DNA from: Pseudonocardia lacus | GTDB taxonomy: Bacteria; Actinomycetota; Actinomycetes; Mycobacteriales; Pseudonocardiaceae | Reading direction: 5' to 3' | NCBI RefSeq assembly: GCF_018531445.1 | Contig: NZ_JAHDTH010000001.1 | Location: forward strand, 62,001 to 126,000 | DNA length: 64,000 nt | Shown: one piece after another, positions 17,025-26,158 of the stretch | Numbering within the stretch: the stretch's first letter is position 1 | Layout of the letters: each line of letters begins with the position of its first letter | The notes under the pieces: model-generated | Told to the model about the DNA's origin: nothing | Database searches by the model: none | Seen by the model: the letters and a program-made list of their open reading frames with translations, nothing else | Made by a program: the position numbers and the translations under genes

Positions 17025-17927
17025 GTGGACCGCACGCCGGGGCTGAGCCTGGAGGGCACGGTCGCGATCGTCACCGGGGCGGGGGCGGGCCTGGGCCGGG
17101 CCGAGGCGCTCGCGCTGGCCGCCGCCGGCGCCGACGTCGTGGTCAACGACGTCGATCCGGCCGCCGCGGCGGTGGTCGAGGAGATCGAGCGGATCGGCAC
17201 CAAGGCCGTCCTGGTGACCGGCGACGTGGGCGAGCGGGCCACCGCCGACGCCCTGCTCGCGACCGCGCTGGAGCGCTTCGGCGCCCTGCACATCGTGGTC
17301 AACAACGCCGGCGTGCTGCGCGACCGGATGCTGTTCAGCATGTCCGACGAGGAGTGGGACCTCGTGGTGCGGGTGCACCTGCGCGGGCACTTCCTGCTCT
17401 CGCGCAACGCCGCCGCGCACTGGCGGCAGCGGTCCAAGCAGCGCGGCCGGCCGGTCCACGGGCGCATCGTCAACAGCACCTCCGAGGCGTTCCTGCTCGG
17501 CTCGGTCGGCCAGCCCAACTACGCCGCGGCCAAGGGCGGCATCGCCGCGTTGACCGTGTCGTCCGCCCGCGCGCTGCGCCGCTACGGCGTCACGGTCAAC
17601 GCCATCTGCCCGCGCGCCCGCACGGCGATGACCGCCGAGGTGTTCGGGCCGCCCCCGACCGACGGGCCCGACCCGCTCTCGCCCGACCAGGTCGCCCCGT
17701 TCGTCGCCTACCTCGCCTCGCCCGCGGCCGGGTCGATCAGCGGTCAGGTGTTCGTCGTGCACAGCGGGGTGGTTGCGCTGCTCGCCCCGCCGACGGTGGA
17801 ACGGCGCTTCGACGCGACCGGCGACCTCTGGACCGCCGCCGACCTCGACGCCCAGGTCGGGGCGTTCTTCGCCGACCGGGACCCGGAGCGCACGTTCGCC
17901 AGCACGGACGTGCTCGACCTGCCCTAA
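17025..17927 (+). CDS. hsd4A: Hsd4A-like 17-beta-hydroxysteroid / hydroxyacyl-CoA dehydrogenase (SDR)
   Basis: A 300-residue SDR resembling the dehydrogenase half of peroxisomal multifunctional enzyme 2. It has TGAGAGLGRAEAL for cofactor binding, DVGERATADALL, VVNNAGVLRDRMLF, and the catalytic NYAAAKGG. The Rv3502c (hsd4A) homologue oxidises beta-hydroxyacyl-CoA in sterol side-chain beta-oxidation. Position opposite fadE26/fadE27 matches M. tuberculosis. GTG 17025 has a GAGGGGG ribosome site at suitable spacing; GTG 17019, six bases earlier, is too close to it. The KstR-type box at 16980 lies upstream. Confidence 0.87.
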   Translation: MDRTPGLSLEGTVAIVTGAGAGLGRAEALALAAAGADVVVNDVDPAAAAVVEEIERIGTKAVLVTGDVGERATADALLATALERFGALHIVVNNAGVLRDRMLFSMSDEEWDLVVRVHLRGHFLLSRNAAAHWRQRSKQRGRPVHGRIVNSTSEAFLLGSVGQPNYAAAKGGIAALTVSSARALRRYGVTVNAICPRARTAMTAEVFGPPPTDGPDPLSPDQVAPFVAYLASPAAGSISGQVFVVHSGVVALLAPPTVERRFDATGDLWTAADLDAQVGAFFADRDPERTFASTDVLDLP

Positions 17928-17953
17928 GGCCGGCGGACCGGGCTGCTGGTGCC

Positions 17954-19147
17954 CTACCGGGCCGACTCGATGCGCAGGGGCACCGACACGCAGCCGATCT
18001 CCGGCATGCGGGCGCCCTCGATCGGCCCGTCGACGTGGAACCGGGTCGTGGACGTGAGGAGCTCACCCAGCGCGACGCGCAGCGCCATGCGGGCCAGCGG
18101 CATCCCGGCGCAGGCGTGCCGGCCGCGCCCGAACGCCAGGTGCGCGGCGATGTTGGGGCGGTCGAGGACGAACCGGTCCGGGTCGGGGAAGACCGACTCG
18201 TCGCGGTTGGCCGAGGCGTAGACCAGCGTCACCGGCTCGCCGGGGCGGATGGTGCGCCCGTGCAGCCGCACGTCGTGCGCGGCGGTGCGGGCGAAACCGC
18301 GGTAGGGGGTGTGCAGCCGCAGGAACTCCTCGACCGCGGCCGGCAGCAGCGCCGGATCGGCGCGCAGCCGCCGCTGCAGGTCCTGGTCGTCGGACAGGTG
18401 CGCGCAGATCGAGCCGAGCAGGATCGGCGGCGCGACCATGCCGACCACCAGCGACTGGCGCAGCGCCCCGACGATGTGCTCCTCGTCCAGCGGCTCGCCG
18501 CCGGGGCGCTCGGCCAGCAGCGAGCTGGCCGGGTCCTGCTCGACGGGGCGGGGCGCGCGGCGCCGGTCGCGGACCAGGTCGCGGGCGATCCCGTACATCC
18601 GCTCGCTGGTCTCGTTGACGACGTCGCGGTCGAGTGCGCGCCAGGCGCGCACCCACGTGGCGGCGGTCTCGGCCAGCACCGGGGCGACCTCGGGCTCCAG
18701 GTTGAGCCACTCCGTGGTGACCCACGCCGGGAACCGGGCCCCGTACTCCTGGGCGATGTCGCCGCCGCCGCGTTCGAGCAGCGGCGCCAGCTCCCGGCCG
18801 GCGTGCGCGCGCAGCGCCGGTTCGAGGCGGGTCAGTCGGGCCCGTTGGAGCGTGCGGTCGAGGGCCCGCCGGTAGGGGGTGTGCGCGGGGGCGTCGTAGT
18901 TGAGCGGCGGGCGCCGCAGGCCGCGCGGGTCGCTGGGCACCACGGCGCGCACCGAGGAGATGAAGGTGGTGGAGTCGCCGGCCGCCGCCGCGACGTCGGC
19001 GTAGCGGGTCAGCGCCCAGAAGCCGCCGTGGGCGTCGCTGCGGGCCACCGGGCACTCGTGGCGCAGCCGCCGGTAGAGGGCGTGCGACTCGGCGGGGGAA
19101 GAGGCGGTCGCCGGGTCGAAGTCCGGTGTCGGGCGCTGCCCGGTCAC
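17954..19147 (-). CDS. Cytochrome P450 with atypical I-helix
   Basis: A 397-residue soluble P450. The heme loop FGRGRHACAG lies near 338-347, with its cysteine as thiolate ligand, and the ExxR motif (EFLR) near 275. The I-helix, which normally carries AGxET/DT, reads VVGMVAPPILLGS near 236, so the acid/alcohol pair used for proton delivery is missing. This argues against CYP125 or CYP142, the known steroid C26 hydroxylases. No ferredoxin or reductase gene is adjacent. The gene converges on hsd4A and diverges from the ABC importer operon. The substrate is unknown; the peptide-importer operon or steroid pathway are both possible contexts. Confidence 0.87.
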   Translation of the reverse strand: MTGQRPTPDFDPATASSPAESHALYRRLRHECPVARSDAHGGFWALTRYADVAAAAGDSTTFISSVRAVVPSDPRGLRRPPLNYDAPAHTPYRRALDRTLQRARLTRLEPALRAHAGRELAPLLERGGGDIAQEYGARFPAWVTTEWLNLEPEVAPVLAETAATWVRAWRALDRDVVNETSERMYGIARDLVRDRRRAPRPVEQDPASSLLAERPGGEPLDEEHIVGALRQSLVVGMVAPPILLGSICAHLSDDQDLQRRLRADPALLPAAVEEFLRLHTPYRGFARTAAHDVRLHGRTIRPGEPVTLVYASANRDESVFPDPDRFVLDRPNIAAHLAFGRGRHACAGMPLARMALRVALGELLTSTTRFHVDGPIEGARMPEIGCVSVPLRIESAR

Positions 19148-19369
19148 CGGCGACCGACCGTCGAATTGCCACCAGGAGTAGCGACGACAGGACGTCTGTT
19201 CGTCGTGTGACTCTGGTCCCGCGCCGACGCGGCTGGCAACCTCCGGTCAGAGGTTACCCGCATTGACCAGTGTCCGACCGTGCAACGGCGCATCATGTGG
19301 CAGAAGTGTTGACGGTCGACGTGTCATGTGCAAGCTTTGCGTCCACTTCTTTCCCGACGAGGAGCGACG

Positions 19370-20953
19370 ATGACGTCAGCCGTTCGCAGGTCCCCCGCTC
19401 GCCGGATCGCCGTGGCCGCCCTCGCGGTGGGGACCGCGGCGGTGCTCGTCGCCTGCGGGTCGCGCGGCCCCGCCGCCGTCGAGGAAGCCGGCCCGCCCCA
19501 GCGCGGCGGCGACGCCACGATCGTGTTGGGCGTCGAAGCCGTGCGCGGGCTCGACCCGGCGATGCTGTTCAACCTGACCCCGTCCGGCGACGCCAACCGG
19601 ATGTCGGCGATCTACGGCACGCTGCTGTGGGCCGACGCGGCCACCGGCGCGGTCTCGCCCGGGCTGGCCGAGAGCCTCACCCCGAGCGCCGACGGCGCGC
19701 AGTGGACGCTGGTGCTGCGCCCCGCCCTGACGTTCTCCGACGGCACCCCGCTCGACGCCGAGGCCGTGCGGTTCAACTACGCCCGCATCGCCGACCCGGC
19801 CACCCGCTCGCCGCTGGCACCGCTGCTGGCCGGCGTCACCACGACCGTGCGCGACGCCCGCACGCTGCAGATCGACCTGGCCACCCCGAACTTCAGCTTC
19901 GACCGGGTGCTGGCCACCAACCTGACCTTCATCGGCTCGCCGACGGCCATCGCGGCCGACCCCGCGGGCTTCGCGAACGAGCCCGTCGGAGCCGGGCCGT
20001 TCGTGCTGCGGGAGTGGGTCCGCGACGACCACATGACGCTGGAGCGCAACCCCACCTACGCCGGGCCCGACGAGCCGCTGCTGGACACGGTCACCTTCAC
20101 CGTCATCGCCGACCCCACCCAGCGCATCAACACCGTCGCCTCCGGGCAGGCCCAGGCCGCGGTGCCCGGCTCGGACCTGTCCTTCCGCGACGCTGCGGCG
20201 CAGCGCCGGCTCGCCGTCACCGAGGCGCCCGCCGGCGGCGGCCCGACGTTCCTGTTCAACACCGCCCGCGCCCCGTTCGACGACGTCCGGGCCCGGCGGG
20301 CCGTGGCGATGGCGCTCGACCTGGCCGACCTCGACTCGGTGATCGACCCGGGGTCGGCCGCTCCGGAGGGCCTGTTCGGGCCGGGATCGCCGTTCGGCTC
20401 GCCCGGCCCGCTGGTCGAGCACGACGCCGCCGGGGCGCAGCAGCTGCTCTCCCAGCTGGCCGCGGAAGGCAAGCCGGTCGAGTTCACCGTCACCCTGACC
20501 CCCAGCGGGCTGTTCAAGCGGACCGCGGAGTACGTGCAGAGCAGGCTGAGCACGTTCCGCGACATCGCGGTGACCATCGACATCGTCGACAACGCCACGA
20601 TCGACCAGCGGGTGTTCCGCGACCGCGACTACGACATGTCCGCCCAGATCGTCCCGGTGCCCGACCCCGAGCCCAACCTCTACAAGCTGCTGCACTCCAC
20701 CGGGCAGACCAACTACACCGGCTTCGCCGACCCCGCGCTGGACGCCGCGCTCGACGCCGCCCGCTCCACGCAGGACACGGCCGCTCGCGAGGCGGCCTAC
20801 GCCACCGTGCAGCGGATCGTCGCCGACCAGGTGCCGATCCTGCCCTTCCGCGAGCAGGTGGCCTACACCGTGCACCGCCCCGAGCTGACGGGCCTCGTTC
20901 TGCACGGCGACGGCGCGCTGCTCTACGACCGGCTCGGCCTGGCCGCGTCGTGA
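19370..20953 (+). CDS. ABC transporter substrate-binding lipoprotein, peptide/nickel family (SBP_bac_5)
   Basis: A 527-residue family-5 solute-binding protein. A basic N-terminus and hydrophobic helix end in the lipobox LVACG, so it should be anchored outside the membrane. The mature part has GGDATIVLGVEAVRGLDP and a WTLVLRPALTFSDGTPLDAEAVRFNY segment, both typical of DppA/OppA/NikA proteins. Ligand type cannot be read from the sequence. ATG 19370 has GAGGAG seven bases upstream and the frame upstream lacks a better signal. It is the first gene of a six- or seven-gene run in which successive genes overlap by four bases. Confidence 0.9.
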   Translation: MTSAVRRSPARRIAVAALAVGTAAVLVACGSRGPAAVEEAGPPQRGGDATIVLGVEAVRGLDPAMLFNLTPSGDANRMSAIYGTLLWADAATGAVSPGLAESLTPSADGAQWTLVLRPALTFSDGTPLDAEAVRFNYARIADPATRSPLAPLLAGVTTTVRDARTLQIDLATPNFSFDRVLATNLTFIGSPTAIAADPAGFANEPVGAGPFVLREWVRDDHMTLERNPTYAGPDEPLLDTVTFTVIADPTQRINTVASGQAQAAVPGSDLSFRDAAAQRRLAVTEAPAGGGPTFLFNTARAPFDDVRARRAVAMALDLADLDSVIDPGSAAPEGLFGPGSPFGSPGPLVEHDAAGAQQLLSQLAAEGKPVEFTVTLTPSGLFKRTAEYVQSRLSTFRDIAVTIDIVDNATIDQRVFRDRDYDMSAQIVPVPDPEPNLYKLLHSTGQTNYTGFADPALDAALDAARSTQDTAAREAAYATVQRIVADQVPILPFREQVAYTVHRPELTGLVLHGDGALLYDRLGLAAS

Positions 20954-21960
20954 CCCCAGCCGCACCGACCGTCCCGGCCACGACCGCCGCGGCCGAGCGC
21001 CCCACCCGGCGCCGGCGGCACGGCCGCCTCCTGGCCCGGCTCGCCCACCTGGTCGGCGTGCTGGTGCTGGTGACCCTGGCCGCCACCGCGCTGGTCGACC
21101 TGCTGCCGGGCTCGCCGGCGGCGACCATCCTCGGCCCGACGGCCACCGCGGAGGCGATCGCCGAGCTGGAGGCCGAGACCGGCTACGACCGGCCGCTGCC
21201 CGAGCGCTACGCCACCTGGCTGGGCAACGCGCTGACCGGCGACCTGGGCAGCTCGGTGCAGTCCAACCGGCCGGTGCTGGAGCAGATCCTGGACCGGGTT
21301 CCGGTCACCCTGGAGCTCACCGTGCTGGCGCTGGTCATGGCGCTGGCCGCGGCCGTGCCGGCGGCGCTGCTGGCCGCGCACCGGGAGGGCGGGCCGGCCG
21401 ACCGGGCCGCCACCGGGCTGGCCTCGGGGCTGCTGTCGGTCCCGGTGTTCGTGGCCGGGGTGCTGCTGATCTACGCCTTCGCGGTGGTGACCGGGTGGTT
21501 CCCGGTGTCGGGGTGGTCGCCGCTGTCGGACGGGCTGGTCGACAACCTGGCCTTCGCGTTCCTGCCCGCGCTGGCGCTGGCGATCGGGGAGGCGCCCGGT
21601 TTCTACCGGCTGCTGCGCGGCGACCTCGTGCACACGCTGCACCAGGACTTCGTGCGCACCGCCGAGGTGCGCGGGCTGCCCCGGCGCTACGTGCTGCTGC
21701 GCCACGCGCTGCGGCCCTCGTCGTTCTCGCTGCTCACCGTGGCCGCGATGACCTTCGGGCGGCTGCTGGCCGGCTCGGTGGTCGTGGAGAGCCTGTTCGC
21801 GCTGCCCGGGCTGGGCGCGCTGGCCCTGCAGGCCATCCCGGCCCGCGACCTGCCGCTGATCCAGGGGATCGTGGCGCTGGTCGCGGTGGTCTACGTGGTG
21901 GTCAACATGGTGGTGGACGCGGCGTACGCGGTGCTGGACCCGCGGGTGCGGGCCGCATGA
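20950..21960 (+). CDS. ABC transporter permease, DppB-type
   Basis: A 336-residue inner-membrane permease of the dipeptide/oligopeptide/nickel family. It has one N-terminal membrane segment, an extracytoplasmic region with YDRPLPERYATWLGNALTGDLGSS, then about five more segments. The cytoplasmic EAA loop reads FVRTAEVRGLPRRYVLLRHALRP. The GTG at 20950 overlaps the SBP stop codon as GTGA. It pairs with the next gene to form the channel. Confidence 0.9.
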   Translation: MTPAAPTVPATTAAAERPTRRRRHGRLLARLAHLVGVLVLVTLAATALVDLLPGSPAATILGPTATAEAIAELEAETGYDRPLPERYATWLGNALTGDLGSSVQSNRPVLEQILDRVPVTLELTVLALVMALAAAVPAALLAAHREGGPADRAATGLASGLLSVPVFVAGVLLIYAFAVVTGWFPVSGWSPLSDGLVDNLAFAFLPALALAIGEAPGFYRLLRGDLVHTLHQDFVRTAEVRGLPRRYVLLRHALRPSSFSLLTVAAMTFGRLLAGSVVVESLFALPGLGALALQAIPARDLPLIQGIVALVAVVYVVVNMVVDAAYAVLDPRVRAA

Positions 21961-22805
21961 GCACCGGCACCGGCACCGCCGTCGCGACGCCGGTCGCGAA
22001 GCGCCGTCCCGCGCTCTGGCTCGCCCTGGGCTGGCTCGGGCTGGTCGTGCTGCTCGCGCTGACCGCCGACCTGCTGCCGCTGCCGGCGCCCGACGAGCCG
22101 GTCGGCGCGCCCAGCCTGGCGCCGTTCGCCCCGGACGGCCCGCTGCTGGGCACCGACCCGATCGGCCGCTCGGTGGCGTCCCGGCTGGTGCACGGCGCCC
22201 GGCTGTCGCTGCTGGTCGGCCTGTCGGCCACGCTGATCGCCGCGGTGGTCGGCACCGCGCTGGGGCTGTGCGCGGCGTACCTGCGCGGGGCGGCGGAGCG
22301 GGTGATCGCGCTGGTCACCGACTCGCTGCTGGCGTTCCCGCCGCTGCTGGTGCTGCTCGCGCTGGCGGCGGTCGTCCGGCCGGGGCTGACCACCCTGGCC
22401 GTCAGCCTCGGGCTGTTGTTCGTGCCGGCGTTCACCCGGCTCAGCAAGGCGCTGGCGGTGGTGGAGATGGGCCGGGAGTACGTGCTGGCCGCGCGCGTGC
22501 TGGGGGCGTCCGGGCCGCGGATGCTCACCCGCGAGCTGCTGCCGGTGTGCCTGGCTCCGGTGGCCGCGTACGCGGTCGTGGTGCTGGCCACGATCATGGT
22601 GATCGAGGGGTCGCTGAGCTTCCTGGGCGTCGGCATCCCGCCGCCCGCGGCCAGCTGGGGCTCGATGATCGCCGGCGGGAAGGACTTCCTGTTCGACGCG
22701 CCGTACCTGATCGCGCTGCCCTGCCTGGCCATCTTCGCCACGGTGTTCGCGCTGAACACCGCGGGTGATTGGTTCCGCGGGCTGACCGCGCGGGGCGAAC
22801 GGTGA
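21957..22805 (+). CDS. ABC transporter permease, DppC-type
   Basis: A 282-residue second permease. GPLLGTDPIGRSVASRLVHGARLSL is the DppC signature after the first membrane helix, and the EAA loop is EYVLAARVLGASGPRMLTRELLP. About six membrane segments are visible. The ATG at 21957 overlaps the dppB-type stop as ATGA, and its own stop overlaps the next GTG. Confidence 0.9.
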   Translation: MSTGTGTAVATPVAKRRPALWLALGWLGLVVLLALTADLLPLPAPDEPVGAPSLAPFAPDGPLLGTDPIGRSVASRLVHGARLSLLVGLSATLIAAVVGTALGLCAAYLRGAAERVIALVTDSLLAFPPLLVLLALAAVVRPGLTTLAVSLGLLFVPAFTRLSKALAVVEMGREYVLAARVLGASGPRMLTRELLPVCLAPVAAYAVVVLATIMVIEGSLSFLGVGIPPPAASWGSMIAGGKDFLFDAPYLIALPCLAIFATVFALNTAGDWFRGLTARGER

Positions 22806-23812
22806 CCGCCGCGACCCGCCGCGGCGGCGACGCGGCCACCGACCTCGCCACGCCCGTGCTGGAGGTCGTCGACCTGGGCTGCGCGTTCCCCAGCGCCCGC
22901 GGCCCGGTCCGGGCGCTGTCCGGGGTGTCGCTGCGGGTGCCCCGCGGCCGGGTGCTCGGGATCGTGGGCGAGTCCGGCTCCGGCAAGTCCACGCTGGCCA
23001 GGGCGGTCGTCGGGGCCACGCCGGCGACGGCCGAGCTGACCGGCGGCATCCGGGTCGGGGGCGCCGACCTGGCCGAGCTGCCCCCGGCGCGGCGCCGCGA
23101 GCTGCGCGGGCGCCGGATCGGGATGGTGTTCCAGGACCCGATGATGGCGCTCAACCCGGTCGTCCCGGTGGGCCGCCAGGTCGCCGAGGCCGCGCGCCAC
23201 CACCTGGGGCTCTCGCGCCGTGATGCGACCGAGCGGGCGGTCTCGCTGCTGGAGCAGGTGGGCGTGCCGGCGGCGCGCTCGCGGCTGCGGTCCTACCCGC
23301 ACCAGTTCTCCGGCGGGCTGCGCCAGCGGGTGACGATCGCGATGGCGCTGTCCTGCGATCCCGACCTGCTCATCGCCGACGAGGCCACCACCGCGCTGGA
23401 CGTCACCGTGCAGCGCCAGATCCTCGACCTGCTCGCCGCGCTGGTCGCCGAGCGGTCCATGAGCATGGTCCTGATCAGCCACGACCTGGGCGTGGTCGCC
23501 GGGCGCACCGACGAGGTGGCCGTCATGTACGGCGGGCGGGTCGTCGAGCACGGCCCGACCCGCGAGGTCTTCCACCGCCCGCGCCACCGCTACACGCGGG
23601 CGCTGCTGGACAGCGTGCCCCGGCTCGACCGGGTGCCCGACCGGCTCTCGGCCATCCCCGGCCAGCCGCCGGACCCGGCGGCGCTGCCGCCTGGCTGCGC
23701 CTTCGGCCCGCGCTGCCCCGCCACCGCCGAGGACTGCCGGTCCGCGCCGCCCCGGATGGTGGCGGTCGACGGGCACCGGGCCGCCTGCCTGCACCCACCG
23801 GAGGAGCCGTGA
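22802..23812 (+). CDS. ABC transporter ATP-binding protein, DppD-type
   Basis: A 336-residue ATPase with Walker [10 protein letters not shown], the signature FSGGLRQR, Walker [13 protein letters not shown] and the switch histidine in ISHDLG. The C-terminal oligopeptide-transporter extension contains [10 protein letters not shown] and two further cysteines, the cluster-binding motif of DppD/OppD proteins. The GTG at 22802 overlaps the previous stop (GTGA). It works as a heterodimer with the next gene product. Confidence 0.92.
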   Translation: MTAATRRGGDAATDLATPVLEVVDLGCAFPSARGPVRALSGVSLRVPRGRVLGIVGESGSGKSTLARAVVGATPATAELTGGIRVGGADLAELPPARRRELRGRRIGMVFQDPMMALNPVVPVGRQVAEAARHHLGLSRRDATERAVSLLEQVGVPAARSRLRSYPHQFSGGLRQRVTIAMALSCDPDLLIADEATTALDVTVQRQILDLLAALVAERSMSMVLISHDLGVVAGRTDEVAVMYGGRVVEHGPTREVFHRPRHRYTRALLDSVPRLDRVPDRLSAIPGQPPDPAALPPGCAFGPRCPATAEDCRSAPPRMVAVDGHRAACLHPPEEP

Positions 23813-24759
23813 GCGCCCTGCTGGAGGTCCGCGACCTCGTCAAGACCCACCGGGTCGCCGCCGGCACCGTGCACGCGGTGTCCGGGGTGAGCCTGCGTCT
23901 GGACGCGGCGGAGACGCTGGCCCTGGTCGGCGAGTCCGGCTGCGGGAAGTCCACGGTGGGTCGGGCGATCCTGCAGCTGCCCCCGCCCGACAGCGGCCGG
24001 GTCGCGTTCGACGGCACCGAGCTGACGACGCTGAGCCGGCGCCGCATGCGGGCGCTGCGCCCCGGGCTGCAGATGGTCCTGCAGGACCCGCGGGCCGCGC
24101 TGCACCCGCGCCGCCGGGTCCGCGGGATCGTGGCCGAGGGCCTGGTGAACGCGCGCCGCCCGAAGGGCGAGACCGCGGCGACCGTCGACGCCGTGCTCAC
24201 CGCCGTGGGCCTGGACCCGGCGCAGGTGGCGGACCGCAGGCCCGAGGAGTTCTCCGGCGGGCAGTGCCAGCGCATCGCCATCGCCCGCGCGCTGGCCGTG
24301 CAGCCGCGGCTGCTGGTGTGCGACGAGCCGGTGGCCTCGCTGGACGTCTCGGTGCAGGCCCAGGTGATCAACCTGCTGGCCGACCTGCGGGCCGAGCGGG
24401 GGCTGGCGATGCTGTTCATCTCCCACGACCTCGCCGTCGTGCGCACCATCGCCGACCGGGTCGCGGTCATGTACCTGGGTCGGGTCGTGGAGACCGGCCC
24501 GGTGGCCGAGGTCTACGCCCGGCCGCGCCACCCGTACACCCGCGCGCTGCTGGACTCCAGCCCGGTGCCCGACCCGGACGCCCCGCCGCTGGGACCGGCG
24601 CTGAGCGGGGAGGTGCCCTCGCCGCTGGACCCGCCGTCGGGCTGCCGGTTCCGCACCCGCTGCCCGCTGGCCGAGGCCCGGTGCGCGGCCGAGGTGCCCG
24701 CGCTCGCCGAGGTCGGGGCCGGGCACCGGTCGGCCTGCCACTTCGCGGCGGACCTGTGA
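23809..24759 (+). CDS. ABC transporter ATP-binding protein, DppF-type
   Basis: A 316-residue partner ATPase with Walker A GESGCGKST, signature FSGGQCQR, Walker B LLVCDEPVASLD and switch ISHDLA. The C-terminal SGCRFRTRCPLAEARC again carries the oligopeptide-type cysteine motif. It begins with GTG overlapping the DppD-type stop and ends with a GTGA overlap into the MmgE/PrpD gene, so that enzyme is translated with the importer. Confidence 0.92.
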   Translation: MSALLEVRDLVKTHRVAAGTVHAVSGVSLRLDAAETLALVGESGCGKSTVGRAILQLPPPDSGRVAFDGTELTTLSRRRMRALRPGLQMVLQDPRAALHPRRRVRGIVAEGLVNARRPKGETAATVDAVLTAVGLDPAQVADRRPEEFSGGQCQRIAIARALAVQPRLLVCDEPVASLDVSVQAQVINLLADLRAERGLAMLFISHDLAVVRTIADRVAVMYLGRVVETGPVAEVYARPRHPYTRALLDSSPVPDPDAPPLGPALSGEVPSPLDPPSGCRFRTRCPLAEARCAAEVPALAEVGAGHRSACHFAADL

Positions 24760-26153
24760 CGGCGGACCCGACAGCGAACCTGACAGCGGACCTCACGGCG
24801 GCGCTGGCCGGTTTCGCCGCCGGCACCACGGCCGACCTGCCCGAGCCCGTGCGCGAGCGGATCGCCGTGCACACCGTCGACGCGCTGACCGCAACCGTGG
24901 TCGGCGCGGCGATGCCGTGGACGGCGGCGGTGCGCGGGTACGCGGTCGAGGAGTCCGCGCCCGGGCCCAGCTCGGCGGTCGGTACCGCGCGGCGGCTGCG
25001 CCCGGAGCTCGCCGCGCTGGTCACCGCGACCGCCGCGCACGGCATGGAGATCGACGACTACGCGCTGCCCGCGCTGTCGCACCCCGGCTGCGTGGTCGTG
25101 CCGGTGGCGCTGGCCGTCGCCGAGGACGTGGGCGCGGGCCCGGCCGAGGTCACCGCCGCGCTCGCCGCCGGGTTCGAGACGGCGCTGCGCATCGCGGAGG
25201 CGGTCACCCCGTCGCTGACCAGCGACCGCGCCTTCCACGTCACCAGCGCGATCGGCGTGCTCGCCGCGGCCGCCACCGCCGGGCGGCTGCACCGGCTCCC
25301 GCCGCCGGTCATGGCGCACGCGCTCGGGCTGGCCGCGGCGCACGCCGGGGGCACCGCGGAGTTCTCCCGCACGGGCGGCGACGTCAAGCGCGCGCACGCC
25401 GGATTCGCGGCGGCGGCCGGGATCCGGGCCGTGCGCCTCGCCGGGCACGGGCTCACCGCGCCCCGCCGGGCCCTCGACGGCGAGCGCGGGTTCCTGACCG
25501 CGTTCTCGGCCGGGGTGGGCGCCGCGGCCCGCGAGCGCCTGGCCGACCGGCTCGGCGTCGAGTGGCGCACGGCCGCGCTGGCGGTCAAGGCGTACTGCGC
25601 CTGCGCCGGGCTGCAGGCCCCGATCGCCGCCGCCGAGGCGCTGCGCGCCGACGGCTGGCGCGCCGCGGACGTCGACCGGCTGGTCGTCGGCCTGGACCGG
25701 GCCACGCTCGCGCACGTCGGCACGATCGGGCCGCGCCCACCGGACCTCACCGCCGCACAGCTCAGCGCCCACCACGCGGTCGCCACCCGGCTGGTGCTCG
25801 GCGGCAACGACCCCCGTCACCTGCGGCGCACACCGCCGGAGGTGACGGCGCTGGCCGAGCGGGTCGACGTCGAGCTCGACCCGTTGGCCGAGGAGCTGTT
25901 CCCGCACAGGCTGGTCGCCTCGCTGCGGCTGCGGGCGCGCGACGGCCGACAGGTCGCGCTCGCCGTCGAGGCGCCCGGCTCGCCAGGGCGCCCGCTCGAC
26001 CGGGCCGCGGTGACGGCCAAGGCGGCCCGGCTGGCCGGTCCGCTGATCGGGGCGGACGGCACCGCCGCCCTGGTGGCCGCCGCCGATGCCCTCGATGTCC
26101 CCGCCGTCGCCGCTGTGCTGCGCGGCGTCCCCGCCCGTCCCGGACAGGAGTGA
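24756..26153 (+). CDS. MmgE/PrpD family protein
   Basis: A 465-residue member of the 2-methylcitrate dehydratase superfamily. The helical N-terminal half has HTVDALTATVVGAAMPW and the conserved GMEIDDY segment. The centre has KRAHAGFAAAAGIRAVRLA and DGERGFLTAF, and later the VKAYCACAGLQAPIAAAE cysteine region. Known members include PrpD, cis-aconitate decarboxylase and iminodisuccinate epimerase; all act on small polycarboxylates, so such a substrate is a reasonable inference. No citrate synthase or PrpB/PrpC gene is nearby, which argues against the methylcitrate cycle. The GTG start overlaps the importer ATPase stop. Confidence 0.85.
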   Translation: MTADPTANLTADLTAALAGFAAGTTADLPEPVRERIAVHTVDALTATVVGAAMPWTAAVRGYAVEESAPGPSSAVGTARRLRPELAALVTATAAHGMEIDDYALPALSHPGCVVVPVALAVAEDVGAGPAEVTAALAAGFETALRIAEAVTPSLTSDRAFHVTSAIGVLAAAATAGRLHRLPPPVMAHALGLAAAHAGGTAEFSRTGGDVKRAHAGFAAAAGIRAVRLAGHGLTAPRRALDGERGFLTAFSAGVGAAARERLADRLGVEWRTAALAVKAYCACAGLQAPIAAAEALRADGWRAADVDRLVVGLDRATLAHVGTIGPRPPDLTAAQLSAHHAVATRLVLGGNDPRHLRRTPPEVTALAERVDVELDPLAEELFPHRLVASLRLRARDGRQVALAVEAPGSPGRPLDRAAVTAKAARLAGPLIGADGTAALVAAADALDVPAVAAVLRGVPARPGQE

Positions 26154-26158
26154 AGCCC

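Noticed and set aside
14571-17762. Single 1063-codon reverse frame across fadE27 and beyond
   Set aside because: Only the last 371 codons are a protein family match. The rest overlaps fadE26 and hsd4A out of frame.
17954-19147. Assignment of the P450 as CYP125 or CYP142 steroid C26 hydroxylase
   Set aside because: The expected acid/threonine pair of the I-helix is missing, and no KstR-type box lies upstream of the gene.
19302-19350. Inverted repeat AGAAGTG/CACTTCT and a TTGACG upstream of the peptide-importer operon
   Set aside because: The 7-bp arms are 35 bases apart and the -10 match is poor. No regulator could be tied to them, so they are not listed as a site.
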